Origin: an uncultured Eubacteriales bacterium
GTDB taxonomy: Bacteria; Bacillota; Clostridia; Oscillospirales; CAG-382
Reading direction: 5' to 3'
NCBI GenBank assembly: GCA_934446675.1
Contig: CAKSEL010000002.1
Location: 175,122-239,121, forward strand
Length of the DNA: 64,000 bases
Under the pieces are notes generated by a model. That model had not been told where the DNA came from and made no database searches. It was given only the letters and a program-made list of their open reading frames with translations. A program made the position numbers and the translations under genes. The first letter of the stretch is position 1, and each line of letters opens with the position of its first letter. Below, in pieces: positions 50,435 to 59,079 of this stretch.

Positions 50435-53400
50435 TCAGTCAATCTCAATACCTTTTGCGGCAAGTTCTTCCTTATACTGATCTATTGTAAGGAAGCCGTA
50501 CTCGTCACGCTTTCTGGTAAGCTCGTTGTTTATGTCGTCAACATATCCGAGCATTGCTTCGGAGGGCACTTCATCGTCGTTGATTACAGCATAGAACGCG
50601 AAGTTCGTGTATCTTGCAACAATGTAGTTACCGGGCGACATAGGCGTACCCTTGAGAGACTTAAACTGCTGTTCAAGGTTTCTCTTTTCCTGAGATGTCC
50701 AGGACTGTCCGGTCAACGCTTCAATATTTGCCGTGTTGTATTTTGCGGCGGTACCCATTATAGCAACCTGTTCCTTACCGAAACGTTCCTGTGTGGGAGT
50801 GCTTACCCACCACTTGAGGTACTGCCATGCTTTCTGTGCCTTGGGCGATTCGGTGAAGTCCTGTCCGTCGGAAATATCGTCGGCAACGTCCTTCATCATC
50901 ATAACCGCGTGAGGCGTGATAGGAGAAGTATGATTTATCGTACCGTCCTCGCGTTCAACGCCGGGAAGCTGAACAAACTCCCACAGACCCGCGATTTCGG
51001 GAGCGAATACTCTGAGCTGGTTATAAAGTGTGTAGCTTGCTATCGCTATCGGCATTTCGCCGGTTCTGAAACGGTTTGCGAAGTCGTAGGTTACGGGTTC
51101 TCCGTAAAGCGTGAACCATTCGGTCATACGCTGGAACGCGTCAAGCGCGCCGTTGCTGTCGAGGTTTGATGCAACGCCGACGGTTCTGAGGTATTCTCTG
51201 TCGGTGTAGTTGCCGGTGTAGTTTTCGTAATCGTAACTCGATCTGAACCAGTCAACATCGGACTGATACATATATATCTGTGTAAGAGCCTGTGAGAAGC
51301 CCATTTCGAGCTGATTTTCGGAAAGCGCTCTTATTACGGATTCAACATCGTCCCATGTTTCGGGAACTTTAAGTCCGAGTTCTACGAATATATCCTTGCG
51401 GTAGAACAGCATGGGAAGATCGAGCGTTGACGGGATACCGTAAGTTACTACGCCGTTTCTCTCAACTCCGTTTACTGTCTTGTAAGGCTTGTCAACGTCT
51501 CCGACGTCTTTTCCGGTCGTGCCGTCCTCGTATTCGATTCTGTCCGGATCAAGCACGGTGAACGGAACAAACTGTTCTTCGTTGAAGAGCGGTTTTATTT
51601 CTTCTTCAAAGCCGTCGAAGTAGTTAAGCGGAATAACCGCGTTTCTTATACCGTATCCGACAGGGTCGCCGTCCATTGATACGTCGGGACCGACGCCTGC
51701 GAGGGTCGCGGGAAGCAGAGTACCTGCCGCGATAAGCTTTAAGTTGACGGAAATTCCGGTTTCAGCGGTAAAGCTGTCGTCAACCATCTGACGCATGATC
51801 TGCGCCTGGTCACGTCCGGTCGTAATCCATACTTCAACGACATTCGGATCTCCTTCGACGTGCTTTTCGGAAGCACCGAGAGAGTTATAATCCGTAAAGA
51901 AGGACATTATGAACGAACCGAATTCGTGCGCTATTGATTCAAGAGGACCGGTCTTTGCTTTGGGGAGCTTGCTGCCGGCAGGCTGAATCTTTATGTAGTC
52001 GAGCTGCAGCGGCTGAGCCTTTGTTGAGAGCAGCCATGTGCCGAGGCTGCCGATATAGCTCTTGTAGTTTGCAAGGTTTACGGCTATCTTATCCTGGTCG
52101 TTGCCCATTACGTCGAGAAGATAAGCAACTCTGTCGAGTATTACGGTGTTTGAACCCTTTGTGCCTATCTTTTCCTCAAGTCCGTCCGAAACGCCGTAGA
52201 GAAGCTTTGCCTCGTCTCTCATACCTCTGAGAACTTCCGGAACGAGCTTTGCAAACTCGTAGTCGGTGTACTCGTCGGGATCGGAACCGGTAATCATGAG
52301 CAGCTTTCTGTAATAAGCGTTGAGTCTTGTCTGGCTTTCGTCGATAGTGTTGAGAAGGTCAGCCATGTCGCCAAGGACTGCTCTAAGCTCTATTTTGTGA
52401 TGTCCCTTAGATAAATAGAAGGAAAAATGAGTAGTTCCGTCGTTGAGAGTGTCAACCTGCCAGTCTCCGTCGTACTGGAACTGCAAGAACTTTGCTTCTT
52501 CAAAGGGATATTCGCCGTCGATCTTTATTGAACGCGAGGAGTAAAGTCCCTGGTTTACGGTCTGCTTGAAACGGGTTACGATATCGTACATACCGTCCTC
52601 TTCAACGTCAAACTCGTAGGTTATCCACTGACCTGCGCTCTTCCATTTGTCACCGCCGTTGCCGCCGATAGTGTTGAGCAGCGTTGCGGACGTGCTCTGA
52701 GGTTCGGTCGCGCCGCTTGTTCTGTCGTTCATGGCGTATACGACCTGTTCGCTGGTTTCAATCGGTATTTCGGCGTTTATGTATATAGCCTCTGCATTTT
52801 CCGGTGCGGTCTTGCCGGAATATGCTTTGAGATAATCTTCGTAGGAAATCAGTTTTTCTGAAGGATGCAGGGTAATTTCCGCAAGCTGGAGCGGTTCGCA
52901 CGCCGCGTCGAAAGCTATTGTATGTGTACCCTCTTCAAAGTAAAATTCAAGCGGATCCGAGAAGAAGGTTTCCGAGTCGCAAACGTCCTCGGTTCTCCAT
53001 TCGGGAGCCTCGTATTTTACGGGACGCATTTCGTTGCCGTTTACGTCCTTCTTGAAGGTGCGGTCTTTAATGCTGTAACCGTTTTCTTCCTTGTCGCGCC
53101 ATACTCTCGTAAAGCTGAGATAACGAGCTTCCTTATAGGGAACCTTGTCGTCGATAAGGAGAATTCTCTCGATATTCGAGCCGTTGCCGTCGATCGGGAA
53201 GTATTTGATAGTCATGGCGTACATTCCGGTTGCGGGAATATCCACGGTGTAGACAGTCTTGCCCGAATCGGGAGTTATGAGCGTATCTTTTCCGAGAGTC
53301 TCGTCAAAAGCCACGGATACGGCAGCGGTCGTAAGCTCCCTGTCGTAGTCGCAGGCGTCTATTACGACGGTATCCGAAGCTTCGGGCGCACCTGCGTGCA

Positions 53401-53623
53401 GCTCCTTATATTCGGAATAGGTCGTCGAGACCATAAGATCCGCCATTTCGTCAAGAGAGTTGAGCGTTCTTGTAACGCCGTCGTTATCCGGTGTAAGACC
53501 GGCATCGGCAGCATTAAGACCATCGCCGTCGGCAAAAGCCGTAACTCCGAAGACAATCTGCATGAGCATACAAAGGACAAGCATTATTGCCGTAAGTCTG
53601 CTCTTGTTGGTTGCAATTTTCAT
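50435..53623 (-). CDS. Giant extracellular substrate-binding protein with N-terminal glycan-binding modules
   Basis: 1062-residue exported protein, more than twice the usual size. Signal peptide about 1-31 ends FGVTAFADG and has no lipobox cysteine at the cleavage site. Two beta-sandwich, CBM6/35-like modules follow: about 65-260 (YTVDIPATGMYAMTIKYFP, FYFEEGTHTIAFDA) and about 280-415 (YEFDEEDGMYDIVTRFK-like pattern, FYLSKGHHKIELRA). A helical linker spans about 420-600. The ABC solute-binding domain (COG1653 type) begins near 605 (VEVWITTGRDQAQIMRQMVDDSFT) and includes GIPSTLDLPMLFYRKDIFVELGLKVPETWDDVESV. AGGAGG precedes the ATG. First gene of the operon, behind a consensus promoter. Confidence 0.9.
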   Translation of the reverse strand: MKIATNKSRLTAIMLVLCMLMQIVFGVTAFADGDGLNAADAGLTPDNDGVTRTLNSLDEMADLMVSTTYSEYKELHAGAPEASDTVVIDACDYDRELTTAAVSVAFDETLGKDTLITPDSGKTVYTVDIPATGMYAMTIKYFPIDGNGSNIERILLIDDKVPYKEARYLSFTRVWRDKEENGYSIKDRTFKKDVNGNEMRPVKYEAPEWRTEDVCDSETFFSDPLEFYFEEGTHTIAFDAACEPLQLAEITLHPSEKLISYEDYLKAYSGKTAPENAEAIYINAEIPIETSEQVVYAMNDRTSGATEPQSTSATLLNTIGGNGGDKWKSAGQWITYEFDVEEDGMYDIVTRFKQTVNQGLYSSRSIKIDGEYPFEEAKFLQFQYDGDWQVDTLNDGTTHFSFYLSKGHHKIELRAVLGDMADLLNTIDESQTRLNAYYRKLLMITGSDPDEYTDYEFAKLVPEVLRGMRDEAKLLYGVSDGLEEKIGTKGSNTVILDRVAYLLDVMGNDQDKIAVNLANYKSYIGSLGTWLLSTKAQPLQLDYIKIQPAGSKLPKAKTGPLESIAHEFGSFIMSFFTDYNSLGASEKHVEGDPNVVEVWITTGRDQAQIMRQMVDDSFTAETGISVNLKLIAAGTLLPATLAGVGPDVSMDGDPVGYGIRNAVIPLNYFDGFEEEIKPLFNEEQFVPFTVLDPDRIEYEDGTTGKDVGDVDKPYKTVNGVERNGVVTYGIPSTLDLPMLFYRKDIFVELGLKVPETWDDVESVIRALSENQLEMGFSQALTQIYMYQSDVDWFRSSYDYENYTGNYTDREYLRTVGVASNLDSNGALDAFQRMTEWFTLYGEPVTYDFANRFRTGEMPIAIASYTLYNQLRVFAPEIAGLWEFVQLPGVEREDGTINHTSPITPHAVMMMKDVADDISDGQDFTESPKAQKAWQYLKWWVSTPTQERFGKEQVAIMGTAAKYNTANIEALTGQSWTSQEKRNLEQQFKSLKGTPMSPGNYIVARYTNFAFYAVINDDEVPSEAMLGYVDDINNELTRKRDEYGFLTIDQYKEELAAKGIEID

Positions 53624-53812
53624 TTTGCTGATTTCCTCCTACCTGATAGAGAATTGCCTGTTATTTCCGGCACCTTTTCCTTATTACTAATGCATGACGG
53701 ACAAGGCCGAAATATACATGTGCCGCAAAAAAATCTACATATATATAATAAACGACCGTACATGCCAACTGCCGACGCAAAAAGGGCAGAAAGTGCCTAT
53801 TTACATAGATAT

Positions 53813-53841
53813 AGTATATCAATCCCGACAAAATTTGTCAA
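53813..53841 (-). promoter_or_regulatory. Sigma-A promoter of the sugar-transport operon
   Basis: Minus strand TTGACA, 17-bp spacer, TATACT. It leaves an untranslated leader of about 180 nt before the binding-protein ATG, long enough for leader control. Confidence 0.8.
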
Positions 53842-54195
53842 TAGCCGATAAGTGATACAATGCATCCGCAAGTCTCGTCAAAAGAGGCTTGTACAAAAGA
53901 CTTTTCCGCGGCGGACAATCGCCTGTGTAAATTTTGTTTCGGTGTCACATTGCACAAAAATTCACTTTTGTTTTTCACGTGAGTTTCCGGACACAAGAAA
54001 ACTTGCAAAAACGCACCTTGACGGCTGATTACGGCATATACGCACGCACAAAAACCGCCGCCCGCGCACGGAATAAGTAAATTTTATAATTCATGTAAAT
54101 TTATGTTAAAATTAACACGAAATGTATTCCGTCATGGAATTGTTAATTTTTTGTTGCCTTTTCAACACAATTTGTCAATATCATTTGTACATAAT
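53842..54195. other. Intergenic region with a palindromic hairpin, no gene seen
   Basis: This 350-bp stretch has no supported gene. It contains a palindrome AAAATTAACA (54108-54117) / TGTTAATTTT (54141-54150) enclosing ATTCC/GGAAT, with a T run on the plus side. A weaker hairpin CAAGTCTC/GAGGCTTG lies near 53871-53893. It separates the ABC-F terminator from the promoter of the sugar operon. Confidence 0.4.
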
Positions 54196-54197
54196 AA

Positions 54198-54229
54198 ACA
54201 AAAACCAAGGCGTATTTTCTACGTCTTGG
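54198..54229 (-). terminator. Terminator of the recG-uvrA-ABC-F operon
   Basis: Minus strand stem CCAAGACGTA/TACGCCTTGG, 10 bp with one G-T pair, followed by TTTTTGTTT. Confidence 0.85.
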
Positions 54230-54316
54230 ATATTTTGACTGCGGCGCATTTTTTGCCTTTTGTTTAAGTTTACGAATACAATAATTGACACTTTTAGTGT
54301 TTAAGTTCAGAAACAA

Positions 54317-56236
54317 TTAATTGCCAAGTTCGCTCTGGAGCTGTTCCCACTTTTCGTACAGTTCTTCAAGCCTGCTCTTTGCCTGCTGTTCTTGTTCGTA
54401 AAGCTCTGAGGCGCGCTGATAGTCGCCGGAACATTCAAGCTGGAGCGCTGCGTTGGTTTTGAGTTCTTCTTCAAGCGCTGCAATGTCCTTTTCGGTCTGT
54501 TCAAGCTTTTTTTCGGCGTTTTTGCGGCGGTTGCGGTCCTCTTTGTTCTTTACATAGTCGCTTTTCGCGTCCGACACGGCAAAGTTTTCGTCTTTTGCAC
54601 TTCCCTGCCCCGGTTTGTGCGAATCGCGGTAGGAAATATACGTTTCATATCCGCCCTTGAAATCAAATACTCCGTCGGTGCGCATCTCAAAAATACGGTT
54701 TGCAAGCTTGCTTATGAAATATCTGTCGTGCGAAACGCAGAGCAGCGTGCCGTCGTATCCCGAAAGAGCGCCCTCGAGCACTTCTCTCGACGGTGCGTCA
54801 AGATGGTTTGTAGGTTCGTCAAGTATAAGCAGATCGCTTTTTTCAAGCATGAGCTTTGCAAAAGTAAGTCTTGCCTTTTCTCCGCCGGACAAAACCCCGA
54901 CTTTTTTGAATACGTCCTCGCTCGTAAAGAGAAATCCTGCAAGCACGCTTCTTATTTCTGTCTGAGTCTTATCGGGAAAGCAGTTCCACAGCTCGTCTAT
55001 TACCGTGTTCGAGTTGTCAAGTCCCTGGTGCTCCTGGTCGTAATAGCCTATGGACAGCCCTTTGGCGTACTCGAATTTACCGAAATCCTGCCCGGTCTTT
55101 CCGCACAGAATTTTGAGCATTGTCGATTTTCCGACTCCGTTCTGCCCCAGGACAAACATCTTGTCCTTGCCGTGAAGTATAAAGCTTACGTCGTGAAACA
55201 GCGGTTTCCCCGGAAACGACTTTGAAAGCGACATGACCTCAAGCACCTTATCGGGGCACTTGCCGTTTTCGCCCATCTGAAATTTGAAATTTATCGACGA
55301 CGGCAGGGCTTTGGGCTTTTCGAGCTTGTCCATGCGCTCTATTGCCTTCATTCGGCTTTCCGCCGCGATTATGTTGCGTTCTCTGTTCCAGCGGCGCTGA
55401 TTTTCGATAAAAGCCTCCATGCGCGCAATTTCTTTCTGCTGTTCACGGTAATGCTTTTCGTCAGCTTTGCGGTCTGCCTCCTTGCGCTTTACATATTCGG
55501 TGTATGCGCAGGTATAGAGTTTTCCGCATTTGTTTTCTATCTCAAAGGTCTTTGACGTTACCTTGTCGAGGAAATATCTGTCGTGGGATATAACTATAAG
55601 CGACTTTTTATAGCCCTTTAAGTAGTTTTCGAGCCATTCGACGGTTTCTATGTCAAGGTGGTTGGTAGGCTCGTCAAGCATAAGTATATCGGGTTCGGAA
55701 AGCAGCAATCTTGCTATTGCAAGACGTGTCTTCTGACCGCCCGACAGTGCGTGTATGCACATATCATGCGTGCTTTTGTCAAAACCGAGGCCGAGAAGCA
55801 TGCCGGCAATGCGGCTTTTGTACTCGTATCCGCCCTCGCTTTTGAATTTTTCTTCAAGAGACGTATATTCTTTGGCAAGCGACATACGGCTGTCGCCGTC
55901 ATGATCGTTCTGCATAAGCTCGGTAAGCTCATGAAGCCGTTTTTCGGCGCTTACGAGAAACGGAAACGCCATGCACATCTCGTCAAAAATACACTTTTCG
56001 GAATCAAGTCCCGTGTTCTGTTCGAGATAGCCTATGCGCTTGTCCTTTGCCAGAAATATCTGACCCTCCGACGGTTCGGCGGCACCGCACAGTATCTTCA
56101 TAAACAGCGATTTTCCCGCGCCGTTTACTCCGACAATGCCTATCTTGTCGCCCTCGTTTACGCCGAGGTCTATACCTGAAAGAATAACGTCCGTGCCGAA
56201 GGACAGTGTCACTCCGGACGCGCTCAGTATTATCAA
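54317..56236 (-). CDS. ABC-F family ATPase (ribosome-associated, YdiF/Uup-like)
   Basis: 639-residue cytoplasmic protein with two ABC domains and no membrane segments. Domain 1 has GVNGAGKS near residue 37 and LSGGQKTRLAIARLL; domain 2 has GQNGVGKS near 365 and LSGGEKARLTFAKLM. The linker (about 240-320) is helical and charged. The C-terminal coiled coil (about 545-639, KKLEQTEKDIAALEEELKT) resembles Uup. ABC-F proteins act on stalled ribosomes or confer antibiotic protection. There is nothing to show a resistance role. The start is a TTG (56236) after AAGGAG, 11 bp past uvrA. Confidence 0.92.
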   Translation of the reverse strand: MIILSASGVTLSFGTDVILSGIDLGVNEGDKIGIVGVNGAGKSLFMKILCGAAEPSEGQIFLAKDKRIGYLEQNTGLDSEKCIFDEMCMAFPFLVSAEKRLHELTELMQNDHDGDSRMSLAKEYTSLEEKFKSEGGYEYKSRIAGMLLGLGFDKSTHDMCIHALSGGQKTRLAIARLLLSEPDILMLDEPTNHLDIETVEWLENYLKGYKKSLIVISHDRYFLDKVTSKTFEIENKCGKLYTCAYTEYVKRKEADRKADEKHYREQQKEIARMEAFIENQRRWNRERNIIAAESRMKAIERMDKLEKPKALPSSINFKFQMGENGKCPDKVLEVMSLSKSFPGKPLFHDVSFILHGKDKMFVLGQNGVGKSTMLKILCGKTGQDFGKFEYAKGLSIGYYDQEHQGLDNSNTVIDELWNCFPDKTQTEIRSVLAGFLFTSEDVFKKVGVLSGGEKARLTFAKLMLEKSDLLILDEPTNHLDAPSREVLEGALSGYDGTLLCVSHDRYFISKLANRIFEMRTDGVFDFKGGYETYISYRDSHKPGQGSAKDENFAVSDAKSDYVKNKEDRNRRKNAEKKLEQTEKDIAALEEELKTNAALQLECSGDYQRASELYEQEQQAKSRLEELYEKWEQLQSELGN

Positions 56237-56247
56237 TTCAATTCTCC

Positions 56248-59079
56248 TTATTTCTTATTTATTATCTTGTCGAGATACATTCCCGTATACGACTTTTTGC
56301 ACTTTGCCACGGTTTCGGGAGTTCCGCATACCATGACGTTTCCTCCTGCGTCTCCGCCCTCGGGACCGAGATCTATAATGTAGTCCGCGGTTTTTATCAT
56401 ATCGAGATTGTGTTCAATTACGACTACCGTGTTTCCTGCGTCAACAAGCTTTTGCAGCACTTCGATAAGCTTTTCGACGTCGGCTGTGTGAAGTCCCGTC
56501 GTCGGCTCGTCGAGAATATACATGGTCTTTCCCGTGCCGCGCTTTGAAAGCTCTGTTGCAAGCTTTACTCTCTGCGCCTCTCCTCCGGACAGCGTTGTTG
56601 ACGGCTGACCTATCTTGATATATCCGAGACCGACGTCCTCAAGCGTTTTGAGTTTGCGGTAAATCGACGGAATGTTGGAGAAAAACTCGCAGCCCTCCGA
56701 AACCGTCATTTCGAGAACGTCGGATATGCTCTTGCCCTTGTATTTTACTTCGAGCGTTTCCCTGTTGTAGCGCTTGCCCTTGCAGACATCGCAGGTAACA
56801 TAAACGTCGGGAAGAAAATGCATTTCGATAAGCAGCGTTCCGCCGCCCTGACAGGACTCGCATCTGCCGCCCTTTAAATTAAAGGAAAATCTGTCCTGTC
56901 CGAATCCTCTCTGCTTTGCGCCCGGGGTTGACGCGAAAAGCGCCCTGACCTCGGTAAAAAGTCCTGTATACGTCGCAGGATTTGAACGCGGAGTTCTGCC
57001 TATCGGCGACTGGTCGATAGCTATTACCTTGTCGAGATTTTCGATACCCTCAATTCTGTCGTGAAGTCCCGAAACCGTATTTGCGCGGTTGAGCGTTCTT
57101 GCAAGACCCGGCAGAAGAATGGAGTTTATAAGAGAGCTTTTGCCCGAACCCGACACGCCCGTAACGCAGGTAAAGGTTCCGAGAGGAAATGCGACGTCAA
57201 TATTTTTAAGATTGTGTTCTCTTGCGCCGATTACCTTTACAAACTGCCCGTTTCCCTTTCGTCTTTCGGCAGGAATTTCTATTTTCCGTCTGCCGGACAG
57301 GAAATCACCCGTAACCGAGCCTTTGCATGCCATGATTTGTTTCGGCGTTCCGCAAGCCACGACTTTTCCGCCGTTTACGCCGGCGCCCGGCCCTATATCG
57401 ACAATGTAATCCGATTCAAGCATTGTTTCTTCGTCGTGCTCTACGACAATTACGGTGTTTCCGAGATCTCTCAGACTCTTTAACGTGTCTATAAGCTTTG
57501 AATTGTCGCGCTGGTGCAGTCCTATGCTCGGTTCGTCGAGTATATAAAGCACGCCCATGAGCGAAGAGCCGATCTGCGTCGCAAGTCTTATTCTCTGGCT
57601 CTCGCCTCCGGACAGCGTTCCGGATTTTCTCGACAGCGAGAGGTATCCGAGACCGACGTTTTCAAGAAATCCCAGACGCGCAAGTATCTCTTTGAGTATA
57701 TCTTTTGCAATTTTTGCGTGAAGATCGTCAAATCTGATGTTTTTGAAAAATTCAAGCGACTTAGTAATTGGCATTGAGCAGACTTCGTCTATATTCATGC
57801 CGCCGACAGTTACCGCAAGAGCCTCTTTTTTCAGGCGTTTTCCGCCGCAGGTCTTGCACGGCACCGTTTCCATAAAACTCTCGTAATATGCGCGCATGGT
57901 AGGGTTGTCCATGTTCTGCTCGTATCTGCGCTGAATTTCCTTGATTATGCCTATGAAGTTGAGATTGTAGCCGCGGTATCCGTAGCGTATCTTTTCGTCG
58001 CCCTTTCCGTATAACAGCACGTCAAAAGCCTCTTTAGGCATATCGCAAAGCGGCGTATTCACCGAACAGCCGAATTCTTCAAGCGCGCTGTTTATTCCGG
58101 CACCTCCCCATGAATCGTCCTTCATGCTCTTGAAGCCGTTGCAGACGCACGCACCCTTTGCAAGCGAAAGACTCATGTCGGGAAACAGCTTTTCGGGCGA
58201 CAGAACAAAGCTTTCGCCCAAACCGTCGCAGTCGGGACACGCGCCGAACGGACTGTTGAATGAGAACATTCTCGGTTCAAGCTCTCCGAGACTTATTCCG
58301 TGTTCGATACAGGCAAAATTCTGCGAGAACATCATCTCGCTCTTTCCTTCAAACTCTCCGTCATGCAGCGCTATTATGCAAAGTCCGCCCGAAAGCCTGA
58401 ACGCCGTTTCGACGGAATCCGAAAGCCTTGTTCGCACGTCGGATTTCATTGCAAGCCTGTCCACGACAATTTCTATCGTGTGGCGCTTGTTTTTGTCAAG
58501 CTCTATGCTGTCGTCGAGACTTCTTATTTCTCCGTCTATCCTCGCCCTTACAAATCCGTTCTTTCTCGAATCGGAAATAAGCTTTTCATGCGTTCCCTTT
58601 TTGCCAGAAACGACGGGAGAAAGCACATAAAACTTTGTGCCTTCGGGAAGATTGAATATTTTATCGAGTATCTGGTCTATCGACTGTTTTTCTATCACTC
58701 TGCCGCACACGGGACAGTGGGGAGTACCTGCACGCGCATACAAAAGCCTTAAATAGTCGTAAATTTCCGTCACGGTTCCGACGGTGGAACGCGGATTCTT
58801 CGACGTTGTTTTCTGATCTATGGATATAGCCGGCGAAAGTCCGTCAATGCTGTCAACGTCGGGCTTGTCAAGCTGACCGAGAAACTGTCTTGCATACGAC
58901 GAGAGGGATTCGACAAACCGTCTGTGTCCTTCAGCGTATATAGTATCAAACGCAAGCGAGCTTTTTCCCGAACCCGAAAGTCCCGTAAACACAACCAGCT
59001 TGTCTCTCGGTATCTCTACGTCTATATTTTTAAGATTGTGTACTCTCGCACCCGTTACCTTTAATGTTTTAGATCCCAA
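56248..59079 (-). CDS. uvrA: Excinuclease ABC subunit A
   Basis: 943-residue damage-recognition ATPase of nucleotide excision repair. Seen are GLSGSGKSSLAFDTIYAEGHRRFVESLSSYARQFLGQ near residue 33, zinc-finger cysteines in CPVCGRVIEK and CESCQGGGTLLIEMHFLPDVYVTCDVCKGKRYN, a second P-loop GVSGSGKSSLINS near 640, and two signatures, LSGGESQRIRLA and LSGGEAQRVKLA. Full length. The start is a TTG (59079) overlapping the end of recG by 11 bp, so the two repair genes are coupled. uvrB is not nearby, unlike the common uvrBA pairing. No LexA box was seen upstream of the operon. Confidence 0.97.
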   Translation of the reverse strand: MGSKTLKVTGARVHNLKNIDVEIPRDKLVVFTGLSGSGKSSLAFDTIYAEGHRRFVESLSSYARQFLGQLDKPDVDSIDGLSPAISIDQKTTSKNPRSTVGTVTEIYDYLRLLYARAGTPHCPVCGRVIEKQSIDQILDKIFNLPEGTKFYVLSPVVSGKKGTHEKLISDSRKNGFVRARIDGEIRSLDDSIELDKNKRHTIEIVVDRLAMKSDVRTRLSDSVETAFRLSGGLCIIALHDGEFEGKSEMMFSQNFACIEHGISLGELEPRMFSFNSPFGACPDCDGLGESFVLSPEKLFPDMSLSLAKGACVCNGFKSMKDDSWGGAGINSALEEFGCSVNTPLCDMPKEAFDVLLYGKGDEKIRYGYRGYNLNFIGIIKEIQRRYEQNMDNPTMRAYYESFMETVPCKTCGGKRLKKEALAVTVGGMNIDEVCSMPITKSLEFFKNIRFDDLHAKIAKDILKEILARLGFLENVGLGYLSLSRKSGTLSGGESQRIRLATQIGSSLMGVLYILDEPSIGLHQRDNSKLIDTLKSLRDLGNTVIVVEHDEETMLESDYIVDIGPGAGVNGGKVVACGTPKQIMACKGSVTGDFLSGRRKIEIPAERRKGNGQFVKVIGAREHNLKNIDVAFPLGTFTCVTGVSGSGKSSLINSILLPGLARTLNRANTVSGLHDRIEGIENLDKVIAIDQSPIGRTPRSNPATYTGLFTEVRALFASTPGAKQRGFGQDRFSFNLKGGRCESCQGGGTLLIEMHFLPDVYVTCDVCKGKRYNRETLEVKYKGKSISDVLEMTVSEGCEFFSNIPSIYRKLKTLEDVGLGYIKIGQPSTTLSGGEAQRVKLATELSKRGTGKTMYILDEPTTGLHTADVEKLIEVLQKLVDAGNTVVVIEHNLDMIKTADYIIDLGPEGGDAGGNVMVCGTPETVAKCKKSYTGMYLDKIINKK

